Below are positions 28,127 to 38,500 of a stretch of DNA of 39,545 nt, one piece after another. Under the pieces are notes generated by a model. It did no database searches. It saw only the letters and a list, made by a program, of their open reading frames with translations, and was not told where the DNA came from. Source of the DNA: Acidobacteriota bacterium (GTDB lineage: Bacteria; Acidobacteriota; Polarisedimenticolia; JAPUKU01); contig JAPUKU010000254.1 in assembly GCA_027295505.1 (NCBI GenBank), forward strand, positions 1-39,545, in the 5' to 3' direction. Made by a program: the position numbers and the translations under genes. Each line of letters opens with the position of its first letter. The first letter of the stretch is position 1.

Positions 28127-29587
28127 TCAGGCGGGCATGATCCACAGGGCCAGAAGAAAGATCGGTGTGGCGGCGAGCATGAGCACGGCGGCATACCCCA
28201 TGACCTGCTGGGCGCGCAGGCGCATCACCCCGAGAAGGGGCAGGGCCCAGAACGGCTGGATCATGTTGGTCCACTGATCACCGTACGAGAAAGCCATGAT
28301 CGTCTTCGGAACCGACACGCCGAGCCGGGCCGCCGCCTCCATGAGGATGGCTCCTTGAACAGCCCACTGCCCACCACCGGAGGGCACGAACAGGTTCACC
28401 AGACCGCCGCTGAGGAACGCCAGCAAAGGGAAGGTCTCGGGTGTGGATGCCGCCACCAGCGCTCCCACGCCGAGTTCGAGCAATCCCGAACTGCGGATCA
28501 TGCCGAGAATGCCTGCATAGATCGGAAACTGCAGGATAATGCCGGCCGTAGCCCCGGCAGCACGCTCGACCGCCCGCACGTAAGAGATGGGACGCCCGTG
28601 CAGGAGAAGCCCCAGGGAGAGAAAAATCAGGTTGAGGACATTCAGGTCGATCCCGAACGTTCCTCCGGCGACCGTACGCTCCACCAGCAGCTCGACCGCC
28701 CACACCAGGGCGGCCCCTCCCAGCAGTACCCCGAACAACGGACTGGTGTTCAGCCAGCTGGCCAGCGTCCATCTTTGCACGCCGGCGCTCTGTTTTGCGT
28801 CAGCCGCCTTCTCTCCGACCGTCAGCACGGGGGCACGACCCCCCCCACGCTGTGCGACAGCCCACGCGCTCATTATTTTGAGAGGAACCGCCTGGCATTG
28901 TTCGGGGGAAGACGGGTTCAGCCGCGACGCCACCAGAGGCAGAAACACCATGAGGGCCGCCAGAACAGCAAGGTTCAGAGGGCTCCCGAGCGTTGCATCG
29001 ATGGGGATAACGCCAATCCGATCGGCAAGGAAATGTCCCTCGGTGGCCACCGTCAGGGGCGCCGAGCCGGAGAGCCCCCCGTGCCAGACCAACATTCCCA
29101 CGTAGCCGCACGCCCCCAGGAGTGGATAGTGGATGCGGATACCGCGCCGGGCGGCGACCACGGCCGTGTCACGCGCTACCAGCGCCCCCATGATGACGCT
29201 GAGGCCCCAGTGCAGAGCACCTGTGACACAGGCAACGGCGCACACCAACGCCGCTGCGCCTGCGCTGCTGCGTGGCAGGGAGGCCAGCCAGTTAATCAAC
29301 CGTCTCAGGAGAGGCGTCTCCGCGAGGGCGTAGCCGGTCACCAGGATGAGGCACATCTGCATGGAGAACTCCAGCAGATCCCACACGCCCGTTCCCCAGT
29401 ACCTCAGCATGCGGCCCGGCGCCTCACCGGCCAGGACGATGCCGAGTCCCCCTGTGGCAAGCGTAAGCAGGATTGCCAACAGGAACGGGTCAGGAAGCAG
29501 GCGGTCGGAGATCGAAGCCAGGTTGCGCCCCAGCCGCTCCAACGCGCGCGGCGATGGGCCTCGCGTCGCCTCAAATGTGTCTTTCAC
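28127..29587 (-). CDS. AtoE-type short-chain fatty acid transporter
   Basis: LPDPFLLAILLTLATGGLGIVL...; HWGLSVIMGALVAR; FVPSGGGQWAVQGAI; GTG start. Confidence 0.9.
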   Translation of the reverse strand: MKDTFEATRGPSPRALERLGRNLASISDRLLPDPFLLAILLTLATGGLGIVLAGEAPGRMLRYWGTGVWDLLEFSMQMCLILVTGYALAETPLLRRLINWLASLPRSSAGAAALVCAVACVTGALHWGLSVIMGALVARDTAVVAARRGIRIHYPLLGACGYVGMLVWHGGLSGSAPLTVATEGHFLADRIGVIPIDATLGSPLNLAVLAALMVFLPLVASRLNPSSPEQCQAVPLKIMSAWAVAQRGGGRAPVLTVGEKAADAKQSAGVQRWTLASWLNTSPLFGVLLGGAALVWAVELLVERTVAGGTFGIDLNVLNLIFLSLGLLLHGRPISYVRAVERAAGATAGIILQFPIYAGILGMIRSSGLLELGVGALVAASTPETFPLLAFLSGGLVNLFVPSGGGQWAVQGAILMEAAARLGVSVPKTIMAFSYGDQWTNMIQPFWALPLLGVMRLRAQQVMGYAAVLMLAATPIFLLALWIMPA

Positions 29588-29664
29588 CGGATCGAGATCC
29601 TAGAGGGCTGTGCTGTGGTAGAGCCTAGCGGAGAGCAAATTTTAGGCCGGGCCACGGAGGTGCT

Positions 29665-29925
29665 TCAGGAGCGCGGGTCAGGATCTTCAGGGGTTCCTTC
29701 CGCAGCCGCGCTCCCACGGCGGTCTTCGAGATCTGTCAGATGGCGTTCCTCGATCTTCTCCCAGACGCCGAGAGCGATCCCCGAGTGCGGGGGAATGTCC
29801 AGAAACTCACAGGCCAGCTGAAAAGCGGCGTAATACTCCTCCCGGTGCAGCTCTTTGTAATAGGAGCGATCGAGATAGTACCGCGTCATGCGGATCAGAT
29901 CGGCCTCCTGATCCAGCCGGGTCAT
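29665..29925 (-). CDS. Hypothetical 86-aa protein
   Basis: ATG overlaps the upstream M16 gene stop by 4 nt (29922-29925); MTRYYLDRSYYKELHREEYYAAFQLACEFLD... Confidence 0.7.
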   Translation of the reverse strand: MTRLDQEADLIRMTRYYLDRSYYKELHREEYYAAFQLACEFLDIPPHSGIALGVWEKIEERHLTDLEDRRGSAAAEGTPEDPDPRS

Positions 29926-31316
29926 GGCCGGGGGGCGGGATCTATCAGTTCCGGATCGCCTACGATGACCAGGAGCAGATTATCCGGATGCAGGTGCTCG
30001 CGGGCCACACGCCGCAGATCGTCCGGCCGCAGAGCCTCGACGCGCCGGGTGTAGCCCGTCAGCCAGTCGGGAGGCAGGCCGCGAATCTCGGCGGTGGCAA
30101 ACTCGCGCACCGCGCGTGCGGAAGTTCCAAAGCGGTGCACGAAAGAGGCGGAGACGAAGCGGCGCGCTCCCTGTGCTTCTTCATCGGTGAACTTCCCCGC
30201 AGCCACCTCATTAAGATGACGCCGCATGAGGGCGATTGTCTCACCGGTGGACTCGGCGCGAGTGCCGGCGAACGATGCGAAGAAGCCTCCCTGGCGGCGC
30301 TCGTCAAAATATCCGAATGCCGCGTAGGCAAGACCGCGATTGTCCCGCACGTCGAGGAAGTAGCGGTAGTAAGAGAGAATCTCCAGTAGGACATCGAGCG
30401 CGGGAAGATCCGGATGATCCCAGCTTGGGCCCCGGTGACCGAACACGAAGGTACTCTGGCTGAGTGCACGGGGCACGACGGTGCGTTCTACCCAGTCCGT
30501 AACGTTAGCACCGTCGGGTGGCGCTCCCCCTTCCCGTCTGTCCTCTCCTGTCACCGCTTTCGAATCAGAGACAGCTGTTTCGGCCGGGCTGTCCGGCTCC
30601 CAATCGCCGAAGAGCGATTTCAGGCGATCCAGAAGCTCATCCGCATCGAAGTCACCCGCGGCGGTCAGGGTCAGGCTCGCCGGGCCGTAGTGAGCACCGT
30701 GGAACTCCCTCACCTGTCCACGGCCAATCTTTTTCAGCCCTGCTTCGGTCGGCCAGTTGCCGTACGGATGGTCATGAAAGAGCTCACGAGTGAACTCCCT
30801 GAACGCCAGGGTCGCAGGATCGTCGTTTTCTCGCCTCAAGGCTTCGGCACGGCGCTCCCGGGCCGTGCGTACGGAGGCGCCAGCCAGACGCGGTCGCCGG
30901 AGCAGGTCCGCAAACAGCGCGAGCGCGCCCCCCATGCTTTGGGCCGGCGACCAGACGCTGAACCTCGTAATGTCCACCCCCGCATCGAGTTCGATGAGCG
31001 CCGCCAGATCCGCGAGCGCCGCTTCGAACGAATCTCCGTCCCGCTCCCCCGCACCGCCGGAGCGCACAGCCTCTGCCGTCACTTCGACCAGACCACCGAG
31101 TCCGTCCGGATCGGCCGCGGTGCCAACATCGAAGATGGCCGAGATCTCGATCGTGGGAAGGGTGCGATCCTCCATCATATGAACAACAACGCCGTTCGGG
31201 AGCACCGCCCGGCGGGGCTTCGGCACCTCGAAGCGCACCGGTTTGTCTTCGATCGGCTCCGGAAGAGGGGGCGCCGCAAACATGGTCAGGAGGAGGAGCA
31301 GGATGCCGCGGATCAT
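29922..31316 (-). CDS. M16 peptidase-like protein lacking HxxEH (non-catalytic partner)
   Basis: M16 fold signatures (LPNGVVVHMMEDRTLPTIEISAIFDVGTAADPDGLGGL, VRDNRGLAYAA), but the zinc site is replaced by GGLVEV. Confidence 0.88.
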   Translation of the reverse strand: MIRGILLLLLTMFAAPPLPEPIEDKPVRFEVPKPRRAVLPNGVVVHMMEDRTLPTIEISAIFDVGTAADPDGLGGLVEVTAEAVRSGGAGERDGDSFEAALADLAALIELDAGVDITRFSVWSPAQSMGGALALFADLLRRPRLAGASVRTARERRAEALRRENDDPATLAFREFTRELFHDHPYGNWPTEAGLKKIGRGQVREFHGAHYGPASLTLTAAGDFDADELLDRLKSLFGDWEPDSPAETAVSDSKAVTGEDRREGGAPPDGANVTDWVERTVVPRALSQSTFVFGHRGPSWDHPDLPALDVLLEILSYYRYFLDVRDNRGLAYAAFGYFDERRQGGFFASFAGTRAESTGETIALMRRHLNEVAAGKFTDEEAQGARRFVSASFVHRFGTSARAVREFATAEIRGLPPDWLTGYTRRVEALRPDDLRRVAREHLHPDNLLLVIVGDPELIDPAPRP

Positions 31317-32953
31317 CGGGAACCCTTTCCCTGCAGAGCCGCTGTCTCCCCACCGCCGAGCAGCTCGTCCTCGTCTCTATCCGGCGCAGCGGATCGCCAG
31401 ACAACGGTGCGGTTGTGCTCGCGAAGGTAGGTCCGCGCCACACGCTGAACATCTGTCGGCTCCACTGTGCCGAGAGCATCGATGTAGCGCTCCAGGGTTC
31501 GCCAGTCGTTGCTCACGCCTTGGGTGTAGCCAATCATCCAGGCGGCTCCCATGTTCCTCTCGAGGATCCGCAGGTATAAAGCGATCAAATTCCGACGGGC
31601 GCGATCGAGCTCTTCCGGTGAGACTCGGCGTCTCTTGAGTTCATCGAGCTGATCGAGCACTCCTCTCTCGAGATCAGCCAGATCGTGCGGAGCCCTCGGC
31701 TGCACCAGCAGGACCAGCAGGCGCGCATACCGATCCCCCGGATGTCCTCCCATGAGGATCTCCTGCGCCAGCCCCTGCTTCTCGATCAGGCGGCGGTAGA
31801 GGCGCGACCAGCGCGTCGCCTCCGGGTACTCCAGGGCGGCGGACTCGAAAAGCCCGGCCGTCCCGTGTCCTCCGAGCAAGGCGCTCAGCAGGGCCAGTGC
31901 CGGCTCGTCTTCGTGAGTCAGGCCGGGCACGTGATAGGCGATAGCCAGCGCGGGTTCCGCGTCGAAATACACCTGCACCCGGCGCTCGCCACGCTGGGCC
32001 GGCTCCTCGATGTGAATCTCCGGTGGGGCAGGTCGCTTCGGCAATCGCCCCATGTACTTCTTGATCAGCGGCAGTACCTCCTCAAATCGCACGTCACCGA
32101 CCAGCGCCAGCACCGCGTTGTTGGCGCCGTAGTAGGTCTCATAGTGACGCTGAGCATCTTCTCTCGTCAGCCGCTTCAGCACCGACATCCAATCACTGTT
32201 GCGATACGGATGAGCGATGAAGGCGGTTGACGTGAGCGCCTCGATCAGAACCCCCTGGGGATCATCCTCGAGCCGCAAGCGGCGCTCCTCCATCACCACG
32301 TCACGTTCCTGGTAGAACTCACGCAGCACGGCGTGGCCCATCTGATCCGCCATAGCTGCCAGCCACAGCTCCAGTTGATTGGCGGGTAGAGTCGAGAAGT
32401 AATTGGTGGCGTCCGCCCAGGTCGTACCGTTGACGGTGTCGGCTCCTGCGCGAAGCAACAGGGATTCAAACTCGTCCTTGATGAGGAGCTGGTGCTGGCT
32501 CTTTTTCAGCTCCTCCAGTTCCGCCTGCAGGGCGCGGATTTTCTCCTCCTCCGCGCCCTCGCCTCGAGCCCTGTCCAGAGCTACACCGACGCGGTCGATC
32601 TCTTCCATGATGTCGGCTTCTTTGTGGTAGTCACGAGTATTCAAATGACGCGAGCCCTTGAACAGCAGGTGCTCGAGCATGTGCGAGAGCCCCAGCGTGG
32701 CCGGACCCTCGTCCGCGGTGCCGACGCGGAAGTGCAGGTAACAGGCAACGGTCGGGGAACCCGGGCGTTCCAGAACCAGCACCTCGAGGCCGTTGTCGAG
32801 CATCGTGCTGTGGACCTGCAAGCGGGGCCAGGTCCCCGAGGAGGAGGCATTCGATCCTGCGGTTGCGGCCGGCGCCGCCCCCCAGGCGGCCAGGAGCAGG
32901 AAAGTAACGATGACCGGCCGGTGGACGAATCGGAATTTCAGAGGTGAGAGCAT
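31313..32953 (-). CDS. M16 zinc peptidase (catalytic)
   Basis: LGLSHMLEHLLFKGSRHLNT contains HxxEH; N-terminal signal peptide; 4-nt overlap with the next M16 gene. Confidence 0.93.
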   Translation of the reverse strand: MLSPLKFRFVHRPVIVTFLLLAAWGAAPAATAGSNASSSGTWPRLQVHSTMLDNGLEVLVLERPGSPTVACYLHFRVGTADEGPATLGLSHMLEHLLFKGSRHLNTRDYHKEADIMEEIDRVGVALDRARGEGAEEEKIRALQAELEELKKSQHQLLIKDEFESLLLRAGADTVNGTTWADATNYFSTLPANQLELWLAAMADQMGHAVLREFYQERDVVMEERRLRLEDDPQGVLIEALTSTAFIAHPYRNSDWMSVLKRLTREDAQRHYETYYGANNAVLALVGDVRFEEVLPLIKKYMGRLPKRPAPPEIHIEEPAQRGERRVQVYFDAEPALAIAYHVPGLTHEDEPALALLSALLGGHGTAGLFESAALEYPEATRWSRLYRRLIEKQGLAQEILMGGHPGDRYARLLVLLVQPRAPHDLADLERGVLDQLDELKRRRVSPEELDRARRNLIALYLRILERNMGAAWMIGYTQGVSNDWRTLERYIDALGTVEPTDVQRVARTYLREHNRTVVWRSAAPDRDEDELLGGGETAALQGKGSR

Positions 32954-32965
32954 CGTCGGGCCGGG

Positions 32966-32994
32966 ATTGTAGCCTTCCGCTTGCGCTTCGGCAA
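32966..32994 (-). promoter_or_regulatory. Candidate sigma70 promoter of the M16 operon
   Basis: Minus strand TTGCCG (32989-32994) - 17 bp - TACAAT (32966-32971). Confidence 0.5.
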
Positions 32995-33008
32995 CTGGCT
33001 GATAAAAT
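32981..33008 (+). promoter_or_regulatory. Candidate promoter of the yjbQ-like operon
   Basis: TTGCGC (32981-32986) - 16 bp - TAAAAT (33003-33008) with TGn extended -10. Confidence 0.45.
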
Positions 33009-33037
33009 CAAGGCTCCTCTTTCAGATAGGTGCCCCA

Positions 33038-33457
33038 ATGCCGGTTCATTCAACTTCCCACACGGTCGAAACCCGTGGCCTGGGCCATACCCTCGATCTC
33101 ACGGCCATGGTTGAGGAGGTGATCAAGGGTTCCGGCCTGAGCGACGGAACGGTGACGCTGTTCGTCCCGGGATCCACGGCGGGCCTGACCACCCTGGAAT
33201 TCGAGCCAGGCGTGGTGGAAGATGTCTCCGATCTTTTTGAGCGGCTCGCCCCCCGCGATGCAGCCTACGCCCACGAGAAAGCCTGGCATGACGGAAACGG
33301 CTTCTCGCACGTACGCGCGGCACTGTTGGGACCCTCGTTGACCATCCCGTTCGCCAACAAACGGCCGGCACTTGGAACCTGGCAGCAGGTGGTGCTGATC
33401 GACTTCGACAACCGCAGCCGGCAGCGCCAGCTGGTCATCCAGGTGATGGGCGAATGA
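33038..33457 (+). CDS. YjbQ / UPF0047 family protein
   Basis: GTVTLFVPGSTAGLTTLEFEPGVVEDV; AYAHEKAWHDGNGFSHVRAALLGPSLTIPF; GTWQQVVLIDFDNRSRQRQLVIQVMGE. Confidence 0.95.
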   Translation: MPVHSTSHTVETRGLGHTLDLTAMVEEVIKGSGLSDGTVTLFVPGSTAGLTTLEFEPGVVEDVSDLFERLAPRDAAYAHEKAWHDGNGFSHVRAALLGPSLTIPFANKRPALGTWQQVVLIDFDNRSRQRQLVIQVMGE

Positions 33458-34395
33458 GCCATCCGGCACCCCCTCCTGCGGCCACCCGGCGTGAGTACGT
33501 CATGCGCCGCCTGCAAGAAGGCCCGCCCATTGTTCTCGACGGCGCTATGGGATCGGAATTGCTGCGCCGGGGCATCTCCACCCACCTACCGCTGTGGTCC
33601 GCCCAGGCCCTCGTTGATCGACCGGACGTCGTAGGCGCGATCCACGAGGACCATCTATCCGCCGGAGCAGAGGTCATCACCTCGAACACGTTCCGCACAA
33701 ATCCACGCACACTCGAAAACTGCGGCCTGGGAGAGCGACAGCAGGAACTCACCGCCCTCGCCGTGAACCTGGCGCGCGAGGCAATCCAGCGCGCCTCTGC
33801 CGGGGAGCGGGCGCTCGTAGCAGGCTCCATGGCACCCGTAGAGGACTGCTATCGCCCGGATCTCGTCCCGCCAGACGCGGATCTGGAACGGGAGCATACA
33901 CAGCTGGCGCAATCTCTGGCGGCGGCGGGCAGTGATCTCATCCTGGTCGAAACCATGAATACGCTTCGCGAAGCACGGGCCGCGCTCAAGGCGGCCTCTG
34001 ACACGGACCTGCCAGTATGGGTTTCGTTTGTCGTGGGAGAGGACCTGCGACTTCTCTCCGGCGAGGATCTGGCCCGGGCCGCCCGCACTGTAGTGGACGA
34101 AGGGGCCAGGGCGGTGCTCGTCAACTGTGCTGCTGTGCCGGTGGTCGGACAGGCCCTGAAGAAGCTACGTGCCTCAGTCGATCTTCCGTGCGGCCTGTAC
34201 CCGAACCATGGCACTGTCGATCCACAGGATGGCTGGAAGAGCAATGCGCTCGACCCGGACTGGTTCCGCGAGCAGGTGCTGGGGTGGTTTCGGGACGGAG
34301 CCCGGCTGGTGGGAGGCTGCTGCGGGACAACACTCAACCACGTCCGCGTCATCGCCGAGGCCCGTGCAGCCATGCTACGATCGGAATCACCATGA
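33454..34395 (+). CDS. Homocysteine S-methyltransferase family protein
   Basis: VLDGAMGSELLRRG; C-terminal zinc motif GGCCGTT; 4-nt overlap with yjbQ-like gene. Confidence 0.94.
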   Translation: MSHPAPPPAATRREYVMRRLQEGPPIVLDGAMGSELLRRGISTHLPLWSAQALVDRPDVVGAIHEDHLSAGAEVITSNTFRTNPRTLENCGLGERQQELTALAVNLAREAIQRASAGERALVAGSMAPVEDCYRPDLVPPDADLEREHTQLAQSLAAAGSDLILVETMNTLREARAALKAASDTDLPVWVSFVVGEDLRLLSGEDLARAARTVVDEGARAVLVNCAAVPVVGQALKKLRASVDLPCGLYPNHGTVDPQDGWKSNALDPDWFREQVLGWFRDGARLVGGCCGTTLNHVRVIAEARAAMLRSESP

Positions 34396-35555
34396 TGGAG
34401 CACAGGATCCGCTCTCGAGCGCTCCGGCCGGCCCTGCGGCGCGCCGCAGCGCCTGCTGCGCGCGCGGTGCTGGCCGGACTGGTGTGCATTACCGTGCTTC
34501 ATGGGGCCGGCGCCCTGGCGGCGGAGGAAACCTGCACCCTGGCGCTCGTTGCCGCCGATCCGACGTCGGGCCAGGTCGGGTACGGCATCCTGTCGAGCTC
34601 CCCTGCGGGAACCGCAGAGATCGGTGGCACCCGCGCCGGCGTCGGGGCCATTGCGGTGTTCGGCAAGGAGGGGGCATCCCTGACACGCCGTGGCCTCGAC
34701 TTCCTGGCACAGGGTATCTCCGTCGGGCAGGCCGCCCAGGCTCTGTCGGAAGAGGCTTCCAACGCGGACCGGCTGCAGGTGGGATTGGTGAACGCGGCCG
34801 CCGCAACGTCAGCCCGCAGCGGCGCGAGTGCCCTGCCCTGGAAGGGACACCTGCAGGGCACGACCTACGCAGGCCTGGCATCCGGAGCCCGGGGGGAGAA
34901 CGTCATCCTGCAAATGGGCGTGGCGTTTGAGACGGCCCGGGGGGATCTGGCCGATCGATTGCTCGCCGGCCTGCTCGCCGGCCAGCGCGTTCAGACCGAT
35001 CACCGGCCTATCCGGTCCGCCGCCCTGCGTGTCACGAGCGCCGTCCTTCCGGCCGGCACCGAACAGCAGGACACAGCAACGCCGGCTGCGTTTGTTCCCG
35101 CTTCCATAGACCTGAGGGTCGATGAGCACCCGGACCCGGTACGCGAGTTGCGCCGGCTCCTGGGAGTTCTCGATGCCAGATCATTGCACCGCCTGGGCTC
35201 GCGCCCCATCGTGCAGACGCAGGGTGAGGATGTCTACCGGGTACAGCTCATGCTGAGCGATCTCGGGATCTACGACGGAGGGGCGGATGGAGTGCTCAAT
35301 GACTCAACCATTGAAGCCATCCGTGCATTCCGGCGCCAGGCGGGCCTGGAGGACCTCCCGGTTCTCGGCACAGCCGCACTTCGATTACTCCTCTCAACAT
35401 ACCAGGAGTGGAAGCAGCGCGATCCGGGCACTCCACAACCTGAGTCCTCCGCCTCACCTGTGGAGACCGAGATCCTTCCGGAATTGCTCCTGCAGCCCGC
35501 GCCGGGCGAGGAACCCGCCAAGGAGAGCGGATCTTCACCCTCCACTCCCGACTGA
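34392..35555 (+). CDS. DUF1028 protein with C-terminal peptidoglycan-binding-like domain
   Basis: TLALVAADPTSGQVGYGILSS...RGLDFLAQGISVGQAAQALSEE (DUF1028); VYRVQLMLSDLGIYDGGADGVLNDSTIEAIRAFRRQAGL (PG-binding repeat); signal-like N-terminus; ATGA overlap. Confidence 0.88.
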   Translation: MMEHRIRSRALRPALRRAAAPAARAVLAGLVCITVLHGAGALAAEETCTLALVAADPTSGQVGYGILSSSPAGTAEIGGTRAGVGAIAVFGKEGASLTRRGLDFLAQGISVGQAAQALSEEASNADRLQVGLVNAAAATSARSGASALPWKGHLQGTTYAGLASGARGENVILQMGVAFETARGDLADRLLAGLLAGQRVQTDHRPIRSAALRVTSAVLPAGTEQQDTATPAAFVPASIDLRVDEHPDPVRELRRLLGVLDARSLHRLGSRPIVQTQGEDVYRVQLMLSDLGIYDGGADGVLNDSTIEAIRAFRRQAGLEDLPVLGTAALRLLLSTYQEWKQRDPGTPQPESSASPVETEILPELLLQPAPGEEPAKESGSSPSTPD

Positions 35556-35564
35556 CGGCCGTTC

Positions 35565-38500
35565 CTAGTCCGATGATTTCGTAGCTGGGGGCACAGGCGG
35601 TACCTCCCCCCGCCCGCCGCTCCCGGAAGGCAACTCAATGTTCAGGCGGGGCAGTGCGAACTCGATCCCCTGATCGCGGAAGGCGCGATCGATCCCCATG
35701 TGGAGATCATCCTTGGTCTTGAGCCCTATCCCAAAATCAACAAAGATACGCAACTCAAATTTGATGGCATCATCGCCAAACTCGAGCAGCAGCGCCTGCG
35801 GCGGTGGATCCTCCATCACATCAGGATGCTGGCGGGCAACTTTGAGCAGCGTTTTTTTGACCTTTTCAAGATCCGCTCCGTAAGCAACGCGCAAAGGAAT
35901 GTCAATACGGCGCTTCGAATCGGACAGGGTCCAGTTGATCAGTTTGCTGGTGATGAACTCCTTGTTCGGGACCACCATTTCGCTGCGGTCCCAGAGCATG
36001 ACGGTGGTGGCACGGATCTGGATGCGGGTCACCTGGCCCATCAGATTTCCGATGGTGACGGCATCGCCGACACGCACCGGACGCTCGGTCAACAGGATCA
36101 GTCCTGATACAAAATTGGCGACGATCTCCTGCAATCCGAATGCAAGGCCAAAAGTCAGCGCCGCGACAAGCCACTGGATCTTGGACCAGGAGATGCCGAG
36201 CAGGCTGAAAGCGATGCTGACACCGAGGATCAGGATCATATAGCGAACCAGCGTGCTGAAGGCAATGCGCGCGCCGCTGTCAAGACGGGTGCGTCTCTGC
36301 AGGCTCAGCTCCAGCAGGCCGGGGATGTTCTTCACCAGCACCCAGGTGATGACGATCGAGAGCAAAGATTTGAGCAGCTCCCACAGAGTCAGCGATGAGG
36401 AGCCCGGCTGCACGCCGGCACCGCCGGTGGATGCACCGGCAGACGGAACCGGAATCCCCGGGAGCATTGTCTCCGCTCCACCCTCGCCGCCAGTCGCCCC
36501 TTTGGAGGTAGCCTGCTCTCCTGCCTTGCCAGAGGCCATGGCCGAAGATGGGCTACCCTCTTTGGTGCTCTCGAGCAAGGCGATCTGGGGCCAGAGCTGG
36601 ACGCGTTTGATAATTTGCACCGTCGGGAGCGCACCCGCCCATACGGTGTAAAAACCGATAGCCCCGACCAGGATAACCACGAACCTGAACAGATGCCGTA
36701 CCTGAATCTCCATCTCGGGAAGATCCTGACCTGTGGCACCGGCCTGCTCGCCATCACCTGCCAGGCGCAAAGCAGCGGCGCGGCTCACTGTGTGCCAGCG
36801 AAAAAGCAGACCACCGAAGAACAACAATCCCACAGCCACCCAGAGCGTCTGCAGCATCTGGTAAGTGAGCAGGTAAGCCGTGAGGTAGAAGCCCAGCGCG
36901 GCGAGAACCGCCGGCACGAACGTGGCGAGAGTAATGATTGGGTAGACGTACATATAGAGTCGTTGCGAACCGACCGACCGGCGTCCGGCGCCCACAGTCC
37001 CACCCTTCTTGCCGGGACGGAAAAGGTGCACGAGCGAGATGCCAAGAACCAGCATGGCGATGACGAAGGCGATGCGTCCGAGCGAGTTGTTATAGAGCTG
37101 TAAATCGGGCGGGCTGCTCAACCTGAACCCGCTCATCCCGAAATGCAACGCAACGTAGATCAGCGGCAGGAAGGCTATCTCAGGTAGCAGAAGTCCCTGG
37201 TAGATCGTTCGGGTCACGTGGCCCGACCAGCCGAAATGAGACTCCGCAAGCCCCTTCGGAACAAATAGCTGCCGGCTGACCTCCAGCAGACCAGCGATGA
37301 GAGCCAGATAGTACAGGGCTCTCGCAGCCTCGAATACATACAATGACGCGTTCGCATGCAGAAGGATCCTGCTCAGCATGCCCAACGCCAGCGGCAACGG
37401 CGCCGCCAAAAGAATCGTGTGAACCAACGCCTCCGCGGTCGCCCAGTAGGTGTTGCTTCCCGGCCTTTCGATCGCCTGGGCCAGCTTCCCCAGGCGCTCC
37501 CGAAGCCGACGGCGGAAACCCAACAGGGCACCGAGAAGGGCCAGAAAGGTGAGGCTCCGGGCGGGAATTTCCAGAGTGCTTTCAAACACTGCCTTAAAAG
37601 CCTCACCCACATTGGACGGTGACCACAGCCACAGGAAGGCGAACGCCGTGTCACCCGGCCTCGGGATGATCGGCCGTGGAACGCTGCGTACCCATAACGC
37701 CCTCTCGTAGAGAAAGCTCTGGAGTGCCTCCCGTTCATGAAGGAAAAAGGTTGAGACCGTGTCGTGCTCGACCAGTTGATTCGAAAACCTTCCGTAAAAC
37801 TGGATCAGCTCATCCAGCAGATCCCGCCGCGTGTCAAACAGCTTCCGGGCGCTGATGAGAAGCTCTCCTCGGCCTTCCTCCCCGTGCTTTTCCATGAGAT
37901 CTTTCAGGACCCGGTCCGCCAGCTCCCGGGATTTCGCCCGCTCCTGCTCGAAACGGATGAGCTGGTGCTGTACCTCCGGAATTCGTTGTTCGAGTGAACG
38001 GATGGTGCCGGCTACATCGCCGGGTTTAGGAAAGTTCGCGGGTATGTCCGGCCACCAGCGTGTGATGCTGCCGCGATACCCAAAAGCCTCGAATTTCCGG
38101 CGTGTCAGCTGTGAGATGCGATCGAGATCGGAGAGGTACTTCCGGGTGGCGGCCAGAGCGTCCGTGGTCTTTTCGGACTCGACCACGACCCCTTCCGGGC
38201 CCCAGAGCATCACGGCGTACTCTTCGGTTTCCGCAGCAATGTCAGTCAGATCCTCAGATCGCTCGCTCGCCTGGCGGCAACGCTCGCGGACCCGCAACAA
38301 CCGCGCCGCAGCCTCCCGGCGCTGTAGATTCCGGCTGGTCTTCTCGAGCATTCCGACGAGGCGGGCACTGTAGCTGACGCGGCGCTGGGCCTGATCGGTC
38401 TGGCCTGGAATGAGGATCCCGCGGACATCGAGCAGTTCTAGCTGCGCACGCAGCTTTTCGATCTTGGCAAGAGCGGACCCACGCCCTGCCAGAAGGTTGA

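Noticed and set aside
28058-29821. 587-aa plus-strand ORF
   Set aside because: Antisense to the AtoE-type transporter; Gln/Arg/His-rich composition typical of a spurious shadow frame.
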